48,701 bases of DNA from Eikenella sp. (lineage in GTDB: Bacteria > Pseudomonadota > Gammaproteobacteria > Burkholderiales > Neisseriaceae), in the NCBI GenBank assembly GCA_030528345.1, contig JAUMZB010000014.1, positions 1 to 48,701 on the forward strand. Reading direction: 5' to 3'. The position numbers and the translations under genes are program-made. The notes beneath the pieces are model-generated. The model worked only from the letters and a program-made list of their open reading frames with translations, was not told where the DNA came from and did no database searches. This document shows, in pieces, positions 14,807-22,589 of the stretch (within the stretch, counting starts at the first letter, position 1; every line of letters begins with the position of its first letter).

Positions 14807-15998
14807 CCTGTCTGGACAAGCAAAACAGCAGCAATGCTCCGCAGACCGAAGCAGCCAGCATCATCAGCGGCATGATTTGGGCGCTGCCGTCGTGCAGGCG
14901 GGTGGTGGCAAAACCGACGGCGGCGGCAACCAGCGCCTGGCTGGAGAGCAGTACGCCGTTGGCGCTGCCGCCTTCGTGTGGGAAATGCTGCATGAAACAG
15001 GCTTGGGTATTGGCGGTAATCAGGCCTTGGGCACCCACCGACAGCATCACCAAGCCCACCAGCAGCGCCGCAGGAGGCAGCGCAGCCAGTTGGGTGAGTA
15101 CCACGAGTGCGGCGTTGGCCGCAAACTGCACGCCGATGCCGGCCAGCAGAATGTGTGCCGGTTCGCTGCCGCGGCGCAGGCGCAGGGCAGTGAGGCGGTT
15201 GAACAGCGTCATGGTCACGATGTTGAGGGCGAAAACCAGCGCATAAATGCCTTTGTCCATGCCGTACAAGGACATATACACATAGGGCGATTCGGTGAGA
15301 AAGGCAAACATGGAAGAAAAGCTGAAGGCTTGGAAAAGCAGAAAACCCAAGGCCTCGGGTGTGCCGAACACGCGGCGGTAGCGGCCGGCAATCACGGCAA
15401 CGGCCGAGCCGGCGGGCGCGGAAGCCGGGCGGACGGCGGGCAGGAAGCGCCACTGCATCAGCCACACGGCGGCGGCATACAGCAGCAGGAAAACGAATAC
15501 CGCGCGCCAGCCGCCGATGAGCAGCATCAGCCAGCCGATCATCGGCGCCAGCAGCGGTGCGGCCATCATGATCACGCCGATCAGGGCAAACATCTGCGCC
15601 GCCTGCCGTCCTTCATACAGGTCGCGCACCACCGCGCCGCTGATCACCGCCACCATGCCGGCACCCACGGCCTGCACCAGCCGCAGCAGCAGAAATTGAT
15701 TCAGGCTGTCCAGCAACACCAAGCCCAAAGAGGCCAGGCAGTACAGCAGCAAGCCGCTGAGCGCCACCCGGCGGCGGCCCGACCAGTCCGACCAGGCGCC
15801 GCCGACCAGCACCCCCAGCGACTGGCCGATCAGAAACAGGCTCAGATTGGTTTGGATGTCGGCTTCGCCCACGGCCAGAGCGGCCGCCATCTCGGTAACG
15901 GCGGGCAGGTAGGCATCGATGGAAAACGGCATGACGGCGCTCATGGCAGCCAAGAGCAATGCCATGCGGCGGTCGGAGAGGGGGCGTGCGGCAGTCAT
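14769..15998 (-). CDS. Bcr/CflA family MFS drug exporter
   Basis: 409 aa, twelve predicted membrane helices. MPFSIDAYLPAVTEMAAAL in helix 1 (D-x-Y-LP) is characteristic of the Bcr/CflA subgroup. The MFS motif A appears as GAWSDWSGRRRVALSG (residues about 67-82), and R-x-VQA-GAG is motif B. Predicted proton-coupled export of chloramphenicol, bicyclomycin or sulfonamide-like compounds, or a peptide; substrate cannot be read. The C-terminus RQPRRTRQAT is encoded within the terminator hairpin. Lies 90 bases after msrAB, same strand. Confidence 0.9.
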   Translation of the reverse strand: MTAARPLSDRRMALLLAAMSAVMPFSIDAYLPAVTEMAAALAVGEADIQTNLSLFLIGQSLGVLVGGAWSDWSGRRRVALSGLLLYCLASLGLVLLDSLNQFLLLRLVQAVGAGMVAVISGAVVRDLYEGRQAAQMFALIGVIMMAAPLLAPMIGWLMLLIGGWRAVFVFLLLYAAAVWLMQWRFLPAVRPASAPAGSAVAVIAGRYRRVFGTPEALGFLLFQAFSFSSMFAFLTESPYVYMSLYGMDKGIYALVFALNIVTMTLFNRLTALRLRRGSEPAHILLAGIGVQFAANAALVVLTQLAALPPAALLVGLVMLSVGAQGLITANTQACFMQHFPHEGGSANGVLLSSQALVAAAVGFATTRLHDGSAQIMPLMMLAASVCGALLLFCLSRQAFRQPRRTRQAT

Positions 15999-16088
15999 GG
16001 AAGGCGGGACGGAAAGCGGGCGGACGGCTTGGGGCGACAGCGGCCGCCCGCCCGCGGCAGAGAGCCGGGCGTGTCGGCAGCCGGCCGA

Positions 16089-17045
16089 TCAGCGGGCGGT
16101 ACCGGAGCCGCCGTTTTCATCGAAACAGGCTTTCAGGTAGCCCAGGCCTTCGGCTTCCAATTCAGCCAGCGGTATGAAGCGCAGGCTGGCGCCGTTGATG
16201 CAGTAGCGCAGGCCGCCTTGTGCGGCCGGGCCGTCGGGGAAGACGTGGCCGAGGTGGGAGCCGGCCTGGCGGCTGCGCACTTCGATGCGCTGCATGCCGT
16301 GGGAGTGGTCGGGCAGATTGACCAGCGTGTCGTCGGCGAGCGGGCGGCTGAAGCTCGGCCAGCCGCAGCCGGCGTCGAATTTGTCGGTGGAAAGAAACAG
16401 CGGGGTGCCGTCTACGATGTCCACATACACGCCGGGCGAAAATTCGCGTTCGTAAGGGTGGGAAAACGGCCGTTCGGTGGCGTTGTTTTGGGTCACTTCA
16501 AAAGACAGGGGGGGGAGTGCGTCGAGCAGTTCCGGCTGTTTTTCGGCCGTACTCAGCGGAACGCGGGCGGCGGCCAGATCGATGTGGCAGTAGCCGTTGG
16601 GATGTTTGCCGAGGTAGTCCTGATGGTGCTCTTCGGCGGGGAAAAACTGGCGCAACGGCTCCAAGGCGACCTGTAAAGGCCGGCGGTAGCGGCGCTGCAG
16701 CCGTTGCAGGGCGGCTTCGGCAACGGGGCGGTCTGCCTCGTCGGTATAGTAAATGCCGGTGCGGTATTGTTCGCCGACATCGTTGCCCTGGCGGTTGAGG
16801 CTGGTGGGGTCGATCAGGCGGAAGTAGTGGGCGAGCAGGTGGGGCAGGGGCAGCCGGCCGTCGTCGTATTGCAGGCGGACGGTTTCGGCATGGCCGCTGT
16901 TTTCGCGGCATACCTGCTCGTAGCTGGGGTGTTCGGTGCGGCCGTTGGCATAGCCGGAAACGGCGGATACGATGCCTTCGATGCGGCGGAAATAGGCTTC
17001 CACGCCCCAAAAGCAGCCGCCGGCCAAATAGATTTCTCGGATCAT
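16089..17045 (-). CDS. msrAB: bifunctional peptide methionine sulfoxide reductase MsrA/MsrB
   Basis: 318 aa. MsrA domain first: GGCFWG at 9-14 with catalytic C11, then the conserved DYLGKHPNGYCHIDL end. MsrB domain from about 185: CGWPSFSRP, HLGHVFPDGP and RYCINGASLRF with the catalytic C of RYCIN. MsrA reduces the S and MsrB the R epimer of methionine sulfoxide. There is no signal peptide and no N-terminal thioredoxin-like domain, unlike the secreted three-domain PilB/MsrAB of Neisseria, so this form should be cytoplasmic. The paired cysteines of a zinc-binding MsrB are not evident. Weak ribosome site. Confidence 0.93.
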   Translation of the reverse strand: MIREIYLAGGCFWGVEAYFRRIEGIVSAVSGYANGRTEHPSYEQVCRENSGHAETVRLQYDDGRLPLPHLLAHYFRLIDPTSLNRQGNDVGEQYRTGIYYTDEADRPVAEAALQRLQRRYRRPLQVALEPLRQFFPAEEHHQDYLGKHPNGYCHIDLAAARVPLSTAEKQPELLDALPPLSFEVTQNNATERPFSHPYEREFSPGVYVDIVDGTPLFLSTDKFDAGCGWPSFSRPLADDTLVNLPDHSHGMQRIEVRSRQAGSHLGHVFPDGPAAQGGLRYCINGASLRFIPLAELEAEGLGYLKACFDENGGSGTAR

Positions 17046-17277
17046 GATGTGCAGTAAGGGTAAAGTGTTTCAGGTAGCCCCGGAATGTGTCCAAAGTTTC
17101 TGCCGGGGCGCGATATCCGGCCGGCATCCCATATTTGCCGCCGTGCCCGGGGAGGGGGCGGCGAAATGCGGCTTTAAGGTGTGCAAACTTGTGTGCCGGC
17201 CGGCACCAGCTTGCTGCGAAAACCGCCGGGCAATCGAAGACGGAAAACAGGCTCCCGGCCGGTTTTCGGGGCTTGGC

Positions 17278-17934
17278 TTATTGCCGTTTGCGCACGTAGC
17301 GGGAGCTGTCTTCCCAGCGGCCTTTCACCAGTTTTTCTTCAGTCACCAGCGCGTAGTCTTCGGAACGGAAGCCGTCCCAAGTGCTGCGGCCGACTTCCTG
17401 CCAGCCTTCGTCGGGGAAAATTTTCCATTCTTCGAAGGTGCGGAAGCAGCAGCCGGTTTGGGCGGTGGTGATCAACACTTGGCGGCGGTTGTCCACTTCA
17501 AACAGGCCGGTGCCGTACAGCGCCAGTTCGCTGAGGTCTTCGTCGAAGGTGAAATGGCCGCTTGGCCGTTGGGTATAGATGTCGTAGCTGGCGCTGCGGT
17601 TGAGGCTGTTGTTGCCGTTGCGCACGGCGACATCCGGCAGGCCGTCGAAGTTGAAGTCTTTCATCACCAGCAGCGATTGGCTGTCTTCGGCGCTCAGGAC
17701 GCCACCTTCTGCCGGCAGGCTGGCACCGCTTGACAGCAGGTGTTTGGAGTCGATGCGCTGGCGGAAGCCGTCTTTGTGCAGGATGATGTGGCCGCTGCCG
17801 CCGCAGGATCTTTGGCCGCAGCGGTCTATGGTTGCGCTGGCTTTCCAGCCGGCCGGCAGGCCGGAGAGTTCGAAGCTGCGGCCGTAGGCACTGAGGGTGA
17901 GGAAAAAAGAGGCAATCAGAATCAGTGTTTTCAT
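17278..17934 (-). CDS. secreted XAC2610-like protein, copy 1
   Basis: 218 aa. Signal peptide MKTLILIASFFLTLSAYG, mature start RSFELSGLPAGW. Central DFNFDGLPDVAVRNGNNS is an FG-GAP/EF-hand-like calcium loop (DxNxDGxxD); later comes GCCFRTFEEWKIFP. The order FELxGLPxGW - DFNFDGLPD - SYDIY - VLITTxxxGCC - EEW matches the XAC2610-related family. XAC2610 of Xanthomonas is a periplasmic inhibitor giving immunity to a type IV-secreted lysozyme-like effector. An immunity or inhibitor role here is inference. It lies 44 bases downstream of a clear paralogue, same strand. Four cysteines (a pair near residue 40 and the adjacent CC) could form disulfides. Confidence 0.75.
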   Translation of the reverse strand: MKTLILIASFFLTLSAYGRSFELSGLPAGWKASATIDRCGQRSCGGSGHIILHKDGFRQRIDSKHLLSSGASLPAEGGVLSAEDSQSLLVMKDFNFDGLPDVAVRNGNNSLNRSASYDIYTQRPSGHFTFDEDLSELALYGTGLFEVDNRRQVLITTAQTGCCFRTFEEWKIFPDEGWQEVGRSTWDGFRSEDYALVTEEKLVKGRWEDSSRYVRKRQ

Positions 17935-17978
17935 GGCGGTTTCACACGGTTTGTAGACTGGAAATAAAGGTGTGTTGT

Positions 17979-18623
17979 TTATTGTGTTGTGGTTTCGTGA
18001 CGGGTACGGCTCTGCCAGCGGCCGTTTTCCCATGTTTCTTCGGTGATCTCAAGCCTGCCCGGCGTGGTGGCGTCGCGCGTGGTGCGGCGGATATTTTGCA
18101 GTTTGCCGTCGGGCAGAACCGCCCATTCTTCCTGCAGATGCACGCAGCAGCCGACGCGGGCGTCGGTGATCAGCACTTTGCGCGCGGCATCGGTTTGGAA
18201 CAGACCCATGCCCAGAAGGGTTAAATCGCTGAAGTCTTGGCTGAACACAAAGTGCTTGGCGGTGTTTTGCAGGTACACATCGTGGCTGGGGCTGCGGTAG
18301 AGGCCCTTATTGCCGTTTTGCACCGCCACATCGGGCAGGCCGTCGAAATTGAAATCGCCGACGGTCAGCGGGCTGTGCAGATAGGGCAGGCGGTTGCTGC
18401 CGTCCGCAGGCGGGGCAAAGTCGGTATCCGCCGATTCGAACCGCTGCCGGAAACCGTTGCCGCTTAAGCGGATGACGGCCGGGCCGCGGCAGGCTGCCTC
18501 GGTGCAGTCTCGAACGCTTATTTCGGCCTGCCAACCGTGCGGCAGACCGGTAATTTCAAACGTTTTGCCGTGGGCGGCTGCGGATAAAGCGAGCAGGGAA
18601 ACAAACAGTCGGGTATTCATCAT
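17979..18623 (-). CDS. secreted XAC2610-like protein, copy 2
   Basis: 214 aa. Signal peptide MMNTRLFVSLLALSAAAHG, mature KTFEITGLPHGW. It shares with the neighbouring gene the blocks GFRQR, DFNFDGLPDVAVxNGN, S-DVY, LF--D---VLIT---GCC and EEW, but only moderate identity between blocks, so the duplication is not recent. The calcium loop DFNFDGLPD is intact. First gene of the pair. Start could be either of two adjacent ATGs (18623 or 18620), with no clear ribosome site. Function as for copy 1: possible hydrolase inhibitor, unproven. Confidence 0.75.
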   Translation of the reverse strand: MMNTRLFVSLLALSAAAHGKTFEITGLPHGWQAEISVRDCTEAACRGPAVIRLSGNGFRQRFESADTDFAPPADGSNRLPYLHSPLTVGDFNFDGLPDVAVQNGNKGLYRSPSHDVYLQNTAKHFVFSQDFSDLTLLGMGLFQTDAARKVLITDARVGCCVHLQEEWAVLPDGKLQNIRRTTRDATTPGRLEITEETWENGRWQSRTRHETTTQ

Positions 18624-18827
18624 GGCATCGGGCAGGGGGCCGTCACGAAGCGTGATTTAAACATATTTTGCAACGATTTACAAAGGCTATTGTATTCATT
18701 GGGAGGGAGGAGGTTCGGCCATACACGATGCGGGTTTTTACCCAAGCCGGCATTTGCGGGCGTTTTTGCCTATTCGGATTTGCAAAATTTTTAAGGGTTG
18801 TTGACATGGCTGCGTTGCCAACAGCCC

Positions 18828-19415
18828 CTAATACGGATGGGAGCCGAAGACAAACCGTTGGCTGCGGCTGCCCCGGCAGGGCGTTAAGCGCAGCGGGCCG
18901 CCGGGGCGGAGGTTGTCGAGGCAGAGCGGGGCGGTGCGGCTGCGGATGCTGTATCCGTCGTGGTGCCATTGCTGGCTCGGGCTGCGGCGGCAGGGTGCGG
19001 CAACGGCGCGGCTGCCGGTTTGCAGCAGGCCGTGTTCGCTATCCAGGCACAGGCCGCCGGCGGTGCGGAGGAGGAAGCCGTCGAAGCTGAAACGCTGGCT
19101 GTGGCGGCCGTGACAGGGGACGGTGTTCAGGTAGCCCGGCCGGGCGGCATCAAGGCAGCCGCCGTCGGCGGCGCTGCGCAGGGTGATGGCGTTTGGGGGA
19201 AGGCGCGGATAGGCGGCGTCGGGGTAGATGTCGCGCTCGCCGTAGATCACGGTGGTGCCGGGCGGGGCGTAGATGTGGACGGTTTTGTGCACGGTGTGGC
19301 GCGACTCCACCGGCAGATTGAGGTTGAGGTAGCGTCCGTCGGGGGTGTCGAGATAGGTGCAGCCGGCGGCGAGCAGCAGCAAGCAGACGGCGGGGCGGGC
19401 GGAGAGGAGGTTCAT
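18828..19415 (-). CDS. ricin-type beta-trefoil lectin-like lipoprotein
   Basis: 195 aa. Lipoprotein signal with lipobox LAAGC (C19). Residues about 75-195 hold three QxW-type repeats: CLDAARPG ... SQRFSF, CLDSEHG ... SQQWHHDG and CLDNLRPG ... SQRFVFG, i.e. one beta-trefoil. Such domains bind carbohydrates, and lectin-like lipoproteins occur as toxin-delivery subunits (CdtA/CdtC type) or surface adhesins. No toxin subunit is adjacent. About 50 residues between lipobox and trefoil are unassigned. Regular spacing of cysteines suggests a disulfide in each lobe. Same strand as, and upstream of, the XAC2610-like pair, 204 bases away. Confidence 0.75.
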   Translation of the reverse strand: MNLLSARPAVCLLLLAAGCTYLDTPDGRYLNLNLPVESRHTVHKTVHIYAPPGTTVIYGERDIYPDAAYPRLPPNAITLRSAADGGCLDAARPGYLNTVPCHGRHSQRFSFDGFLLRTAGGLCLDSEHGLLQTGSRAVAAPCRRSPSQQWHHDGYSIRSRTAPLCLDNLRPGGPLRLTPCRGSRSQRFVFGSHPY

Positions 19416-19461
19416 GGCGGGCTACCTGAAAACGGGATGCCGGCACACGGCGCCGGCTGGA

Positions 19462-19953
19462 TTAACAGTCGGCCAGGAATTTGCGCATCAGGCGGCATTC
19501 GATGCCGACTTCGGGGTTGAGCGGCAGCACGGCTTCGCCCAATACGCTGTAGCCGTTGAGCAGATAAAACTGCTCGGAATTGAGTGAGGCGTAGAGTTTG
19601 AGCATGCCCAAACCGGCTTCGTGGGCCAGCGATTCGGCGCGGCCGAGCAGGGCGGTGCCCAAACCTTGGTTGTGCACGAAGGGGTGCACATACAGGGCAT
19701 CGAGTTGGGCTTCCTGCAGATTGAGTTGGAAAAAGCCTTGGATGTGGCCTTTGTATTCGATCACCCACAGGGTTTTCCATTGGTCGTGGAGGGTGTCGAG
19801 GTAGCTGTCGGGAGAGAGCAGTTGCTGCCAAGCCTGCAGCACGGTGTCGTCGTAGGCGCGGGCGCAGGTGTAGCGCACGGCGTATTGGTGTGCGTTGTAA
19901 ATGTGTTCGCAATCTTGCGCCCGGGCGGGGCGCAGGAGGGTAATCAGGCTCAT
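19462..19953 (-). CDS. GNAT family N-acetyltransferase
   Basis: 163 aa. Motif A of GNAT is seen as LDALYVHPFVHNQGLGTALLG (about 88-108; the acetyl-CoA loop is HNQGLG), followed by LYASLNSEQFYLLNGY, the usual A-x-x-FY--GY ending. GFFQLNLQEAQ is the strand before motif A. It presumably acetylates a small amine or a protein N-terminus; acceptor unknown. Start 19953 gives a proper N-terminal strand (TLLRPARAQD). Located 46 bases upstream of the lectin gene and 92 bases after waaA, same strand. Confidence 0.88.
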   Translation of the reverse strand: MSLITLLRPARAQDCEHIYNAHQYAVRYTCARAYDDTVLQAWQQLLSPDSYLDTLHDQWKTLWVIEYKGHIQGFFQLNLQEAQLDALYVHPFVHNQGLGTALLGRAESLAHEAGLGMLKLYASLNSEQFYLLNGYSVLGEAVLPLNPEVGIECRLMRKFLADC

Positions 19954-20045
19954 GGCGGCGGGGCGGTGGGGAAAGGCCTTGATTTTACTGAATCGGTGAG
20001 GGCGGTGCAAACCGGGCAGCCGGATGGTTTCAGGCAGCCTGAGGC

Positions 20046-21320
20046 TCAGCGGCATGCGGGCAGGGCGGCGGCAACGGCTTCGGCCATGCGGCGGCTGGCG
20101 CCTTGGTGGGCTTGGATGAAACCGGCGGCTTGCGCGGCATAACGGTGCCGTTCGGCAGGCTGATCCAGCCAGCGGCAGACGGCGGCATACCAGTCGGTCG
20201 GGGTGGCGACCTGAAGGGCTGCGCCGGCGGCCAATGCGCCGGCGCAGGCGGCGGCGAAATTGTAGGTGGAATAGCCGAACAGGGTGGGTTTGCCGCAGGC
20301 AATCGGCTCGATGATGTTTTGGCAGCCGGTGTCCACCAGGCTGCCGCCGACGAATGCCATGTCGGCGGCCAGATAATAGGCGAACAATTCGCCCATGCTG
20401 TCGCCGATCCACACTTGGGTGCTGGCCGCCACCGCGGTTTCGCTGCTGCGTGTTTGCACGCGCAGACCCAAGGCGCGGGCGGTGTCGAAGGCGGTTTGGA
20501 AGCGTTCGGGGTGGCGCGGCACAATCACCAGCAGGGCGTCGCCACGATAGGCCCGCCATTGGCGCAGCAGCAGCTCGGCTTCGTCCTGCCCCTGATGCTC
20601 GCGGGTGCTGGCGCACACCACCACCGGCCGCTCGCCGATGCGTTGGCGGAATTGCGCGGCCAAGGCGTGCATGGCCTCAGGCGGGGCAATGTCGTATTTG
20701 CTGTTGCCGCACACCACCGGCGCGTGGGCGCCGATTGCGGCCAGGCGGCGGGCATCGGCCTCGGTTTGCGCCAGCACGCGGCAAAAGCCCTGCATGGCGG
20801 GGCGGAACAGACCCGGCCAGCGCCGGTAGCCGCGGGCGGACTGCTCCGACAGGCGGGCGTTGGCCAAAAACAGCGGCAGGCCGGCGGCTTGGCAGGCGTG
20901 AATCAGATTCGGCCAGATTTCGGTTTCCATCAAAATGCCGAAACGCGGGCGGTATTGGGCGAGAAAGGCGGCCGTCCACTCGGGGTGGTCGTAGGGCAGA
21001 TAACGGCATTGCGCCTGCGGAAACAGCTGTTCGGCGGCGGCGCGGCCGGTGGGGGTCATTTGGGTGAGCAGCAGCGGGGCGTCGGGGAAGTGCCGCTGCA
21101 ATTCGGTCACTAGGGGCTGGGCGGCGCGGGTTTCGCCCACGGAAACGGCGTGAATCCAGATGGCGTTTTGCAAGGGATCGGCCGGCGGCTCGCCGAAGCG
21201 CTCGCCTTGGTGCAGCAGATAATCGGGCGAGCGGCGGCCGCGTTTTCGGAGCAGGTGGCGCGCCAGCGGGGTGCCGAGGTAGCGGGTGAGGAAGCGGTAG
21301 AGGCGGAACAGCGGGGTCAT
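20046..21320 (-). CDS. waaA: 3-deoxy-D-manno-octulosonic acid (Kdo) transferase
   Basis: 424 aa, standard length. An N-terminal membrane anchor segment (LFRLYRFLTRYLG) and the GT30 blocks IWIHAVSVGETRAAQPLV, LLLTQMTPTGRAAAEQLF, PRFGILMETEIWPNL and NIIEPIACGKPTLFGYSTYNFA are all seen. It adds Kdo to lipid IVA on the inner face of the cytoplasmic membrane, an essential LPS step. Fits with lpxH further along. Preceded on its upstream side by a 68-bp MITE. Confidence 0.95.
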   Translation of the reverse strand: MTPLFRLYRFLTRYLGTPLARHLLRKRGRRSPDYLLHQGERFGEPPADPLQNAIWIHAVSVGETRAAQPLVTELQRHFPDAPLLLTQMTPTGRAAAEQLFPQAQCRYLPYDHPEWTAAFLAQYRPRFGILMETEIWPNLIHACQAAGLPLFLANARLSEQSARGYRRWPGLFRPAMQGFCRVLAQTEADARRLAAIGAHAPVVCGNSKYDIAPPEAMHALAAQFRQRIGERPVVVCASTREHQGQDEAELLLRQWRAYRGDALLVIVPRHPERFQTAFDTARALGLRVQTRSSETAVAASTQVWIGDSMGELFAYYLAADMAFVGGSLVDTGCQNIIEPIACGKPTLFGYSTYNFAAACAGALAAGAALQVATPTDWYAAVCRWLDQPAERHRYAAQAAGFIQAHQGASRRMAEAVAAALPACR

Positions 21321-21404
21321 GGTTTCAGGTAGCCCGGGAAATGGGTTGCATGGGTGAAAATCTATTGATAATGAAAAAATAATGATGGCTGGAATGTTGA
21401 GACT

Positions 21405-21472
21405 TAGGGCGTGTCGTCATCATGCTTGTGCAGTTAAAAACCGCCGAGCAAGCATGATGACGGCACGCCCTA
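21405..21472. mobile_element. minimal 68-bp family A MITE (hairpin form)
   Basis: Both ends are the family A terminus: TAGGGCGTGTCGTCATCATG at the left, inverted at the right (CATGATGACGGCACGCCCTA) with one mismatch. The inverted match continues to about 24 bases, leaving a short middle of about 20 bases containing GTTAAAAACCGCC. It equals the right end of the long element plus a second right end in inverse orientation. Transcribed, it would fold into one long hairpin. Confidence 0.85.
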
Positions 21473-21526
21473 AAACGGGCACGGAGCCGGCGGCTTGCCG
21501 AGAAGCCGTCCCTGCTGTCAAGGTGT

Positions 21527-22228
21527 TTATAGTCCTATGAGCAAGATCTGTATCGGCAAGGTAACGATGTCGGCGGCCAGTGCCAGCGGCATGAGCAGGG
21601 CGGCGATTTTGCTGCCGTTGGCAGGCTCTTGCACCGTGAGCTTGACCGGAATCGGCGTTTCAAAACGGTATTGGTAGACCATGTTTTCCGGTTTGGCATA
21701 AACCTGTCCGTTGACGGTCATGCACAAAAAGCGGCGTCCGCCAGCGGCTTTGCGAAATTGCAGCTCATCCAGTTTTTGCTGTTCGCGGGCGCGTTCTGCG
21801 GCGCTCAAACGGGTGTTTTCAGAGTAGTTCAAACAGAAGTTGCTGCTAAAGGTATTGTCGCTGCGCCGGTAGTGTACGGGAAAAGCGCCGCCGGCCTCTG
21901 GTTTTAAGCCCTGTTCGTACACCACAAAGGCTTGGGACAATTTTACGTTGAGAATATTTTGCAATTTGCTGTTGTCGGCACTTTGGCGGCTCGGGATATC
22001 GAGATGCGAAGAGGTGATGACGTAGATGTATTTGTCGCCCAGCATCACCAACTCGTTTTTCGGCATGGTCCGGCTGTCGGCCTTTGTGCGGCCGAATGCG
22101 GTGATGGCGTCGGTTTGGCGGCTGATTGTATACGATGGGCCGTTGATGTGGTCATAGACCGCCAGGGTGTTGCAAGCGCTTAAAGGCAGTGCGGCGAGCA
22201 ATGCGCAGATGAGATAAGGTGTTTTCAT
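21527..22228 (-). CDS. putative lipoprotein (YceK/YidQ-like C-terminus)
   Basis: 233 aa. Signal MKTPYLICALLAALPLSAC with lipobox LSAC (C19). The C-terminal LALAADIVTLPIQILLIG resembles the end of YceK/YidQ-type small lipoproteins, but the rest (150 residues with FCLNYSENTRLS and FLCMTVNGQVYA) is longer than those and unfamiliar. GGAAAACC-type ribosome site before the ATG at 22228; in-frame codons further upstream do not look like a signal peptide. Single gene between two MITEs. Function unknown. Confidence 0.7.
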   Translation of the reverse strand: MKTPYLICALLAALPLSACNTLAVYDHINGPSYTISRQTDAITAFGRTKADSRTMPKNELVMLGDKYIYVITSSHLDIPSRQSADNSKLQNILNVKLSQAFVVYEQGLKPEAGGAFPVHYRRSDNTFSSNFCLNYSENTRLSAAERAREQQKLDELQFRKAAGGRRFLCMTVNGQVYAKPENMVYQYRFETPIPVKLTVQEPANGSKIAALLMPLALAADIVTLPIQILLIGL

Positions 22229-22387
22229 TCGGTTTTCCTTTGCTTTCTGAACAGTCAATTGAACCCCCGGTTTGCGGTTTTCAACATATTGCGTCCGCTC
22301 AAACCGAGCCGAAACGGCGATCTGCGGCGTGGATATTGCCACGTGTGACTACCCGGCTCAAGAAGCTGCTGGACACAGTTAAAGGCT

Positions 22388-22571
22388 GAGACCTTTGCAA
22401 AACCTCCATCTGCGGCGCATTTCTGCGTTGTGCGTTTATGCCCTAGGGGTACTGCTCACTCACTTGCCTATCTATATGATATGTCTGTCCCACGGGGATT
22501 CCTGGCGTTCACGCTCGCTGCGCTGCTACGCCTTGAACTGCATCTACATCTGGAGGTTTTGCAAAGGTCTC
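22388..22571. mobile_element. 184-bp MITE, family B (GAGACCTTTGCAAA ends)
   Basis: Terminal inverted repeats of 21 bases: GAGACCTTTGCAAAACCTCC-A at the left, and the exact inverted copy at the right (TGGAGGTTTTGCAAAGGTCTC). No transposase. The ends look like those of IS1106-type IS5-family elements of Neisseria (GAGACCTTTGCAAAA, from memory), so it is probably a deletion derivative. A right-half relative lies at 37586-37652. Confidence 0.8.
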
Positions 22572-22589
22572 AGGCTACCTGAAAGCCGT

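Noticed and set aside
14746..15465. Fusion of hemD with an upstream 240-codon extension
   Set aside because: The extension is an out-of-frame reading of the exporter gene and crosses its terminator.
14877..16676. A 599-codon plus-strand frame opposite the exporter and msrAB
   Set aside because: Spans two well-supported minus-strand genes and their spacer; glutamine/glycine/histidine-rich shadow.
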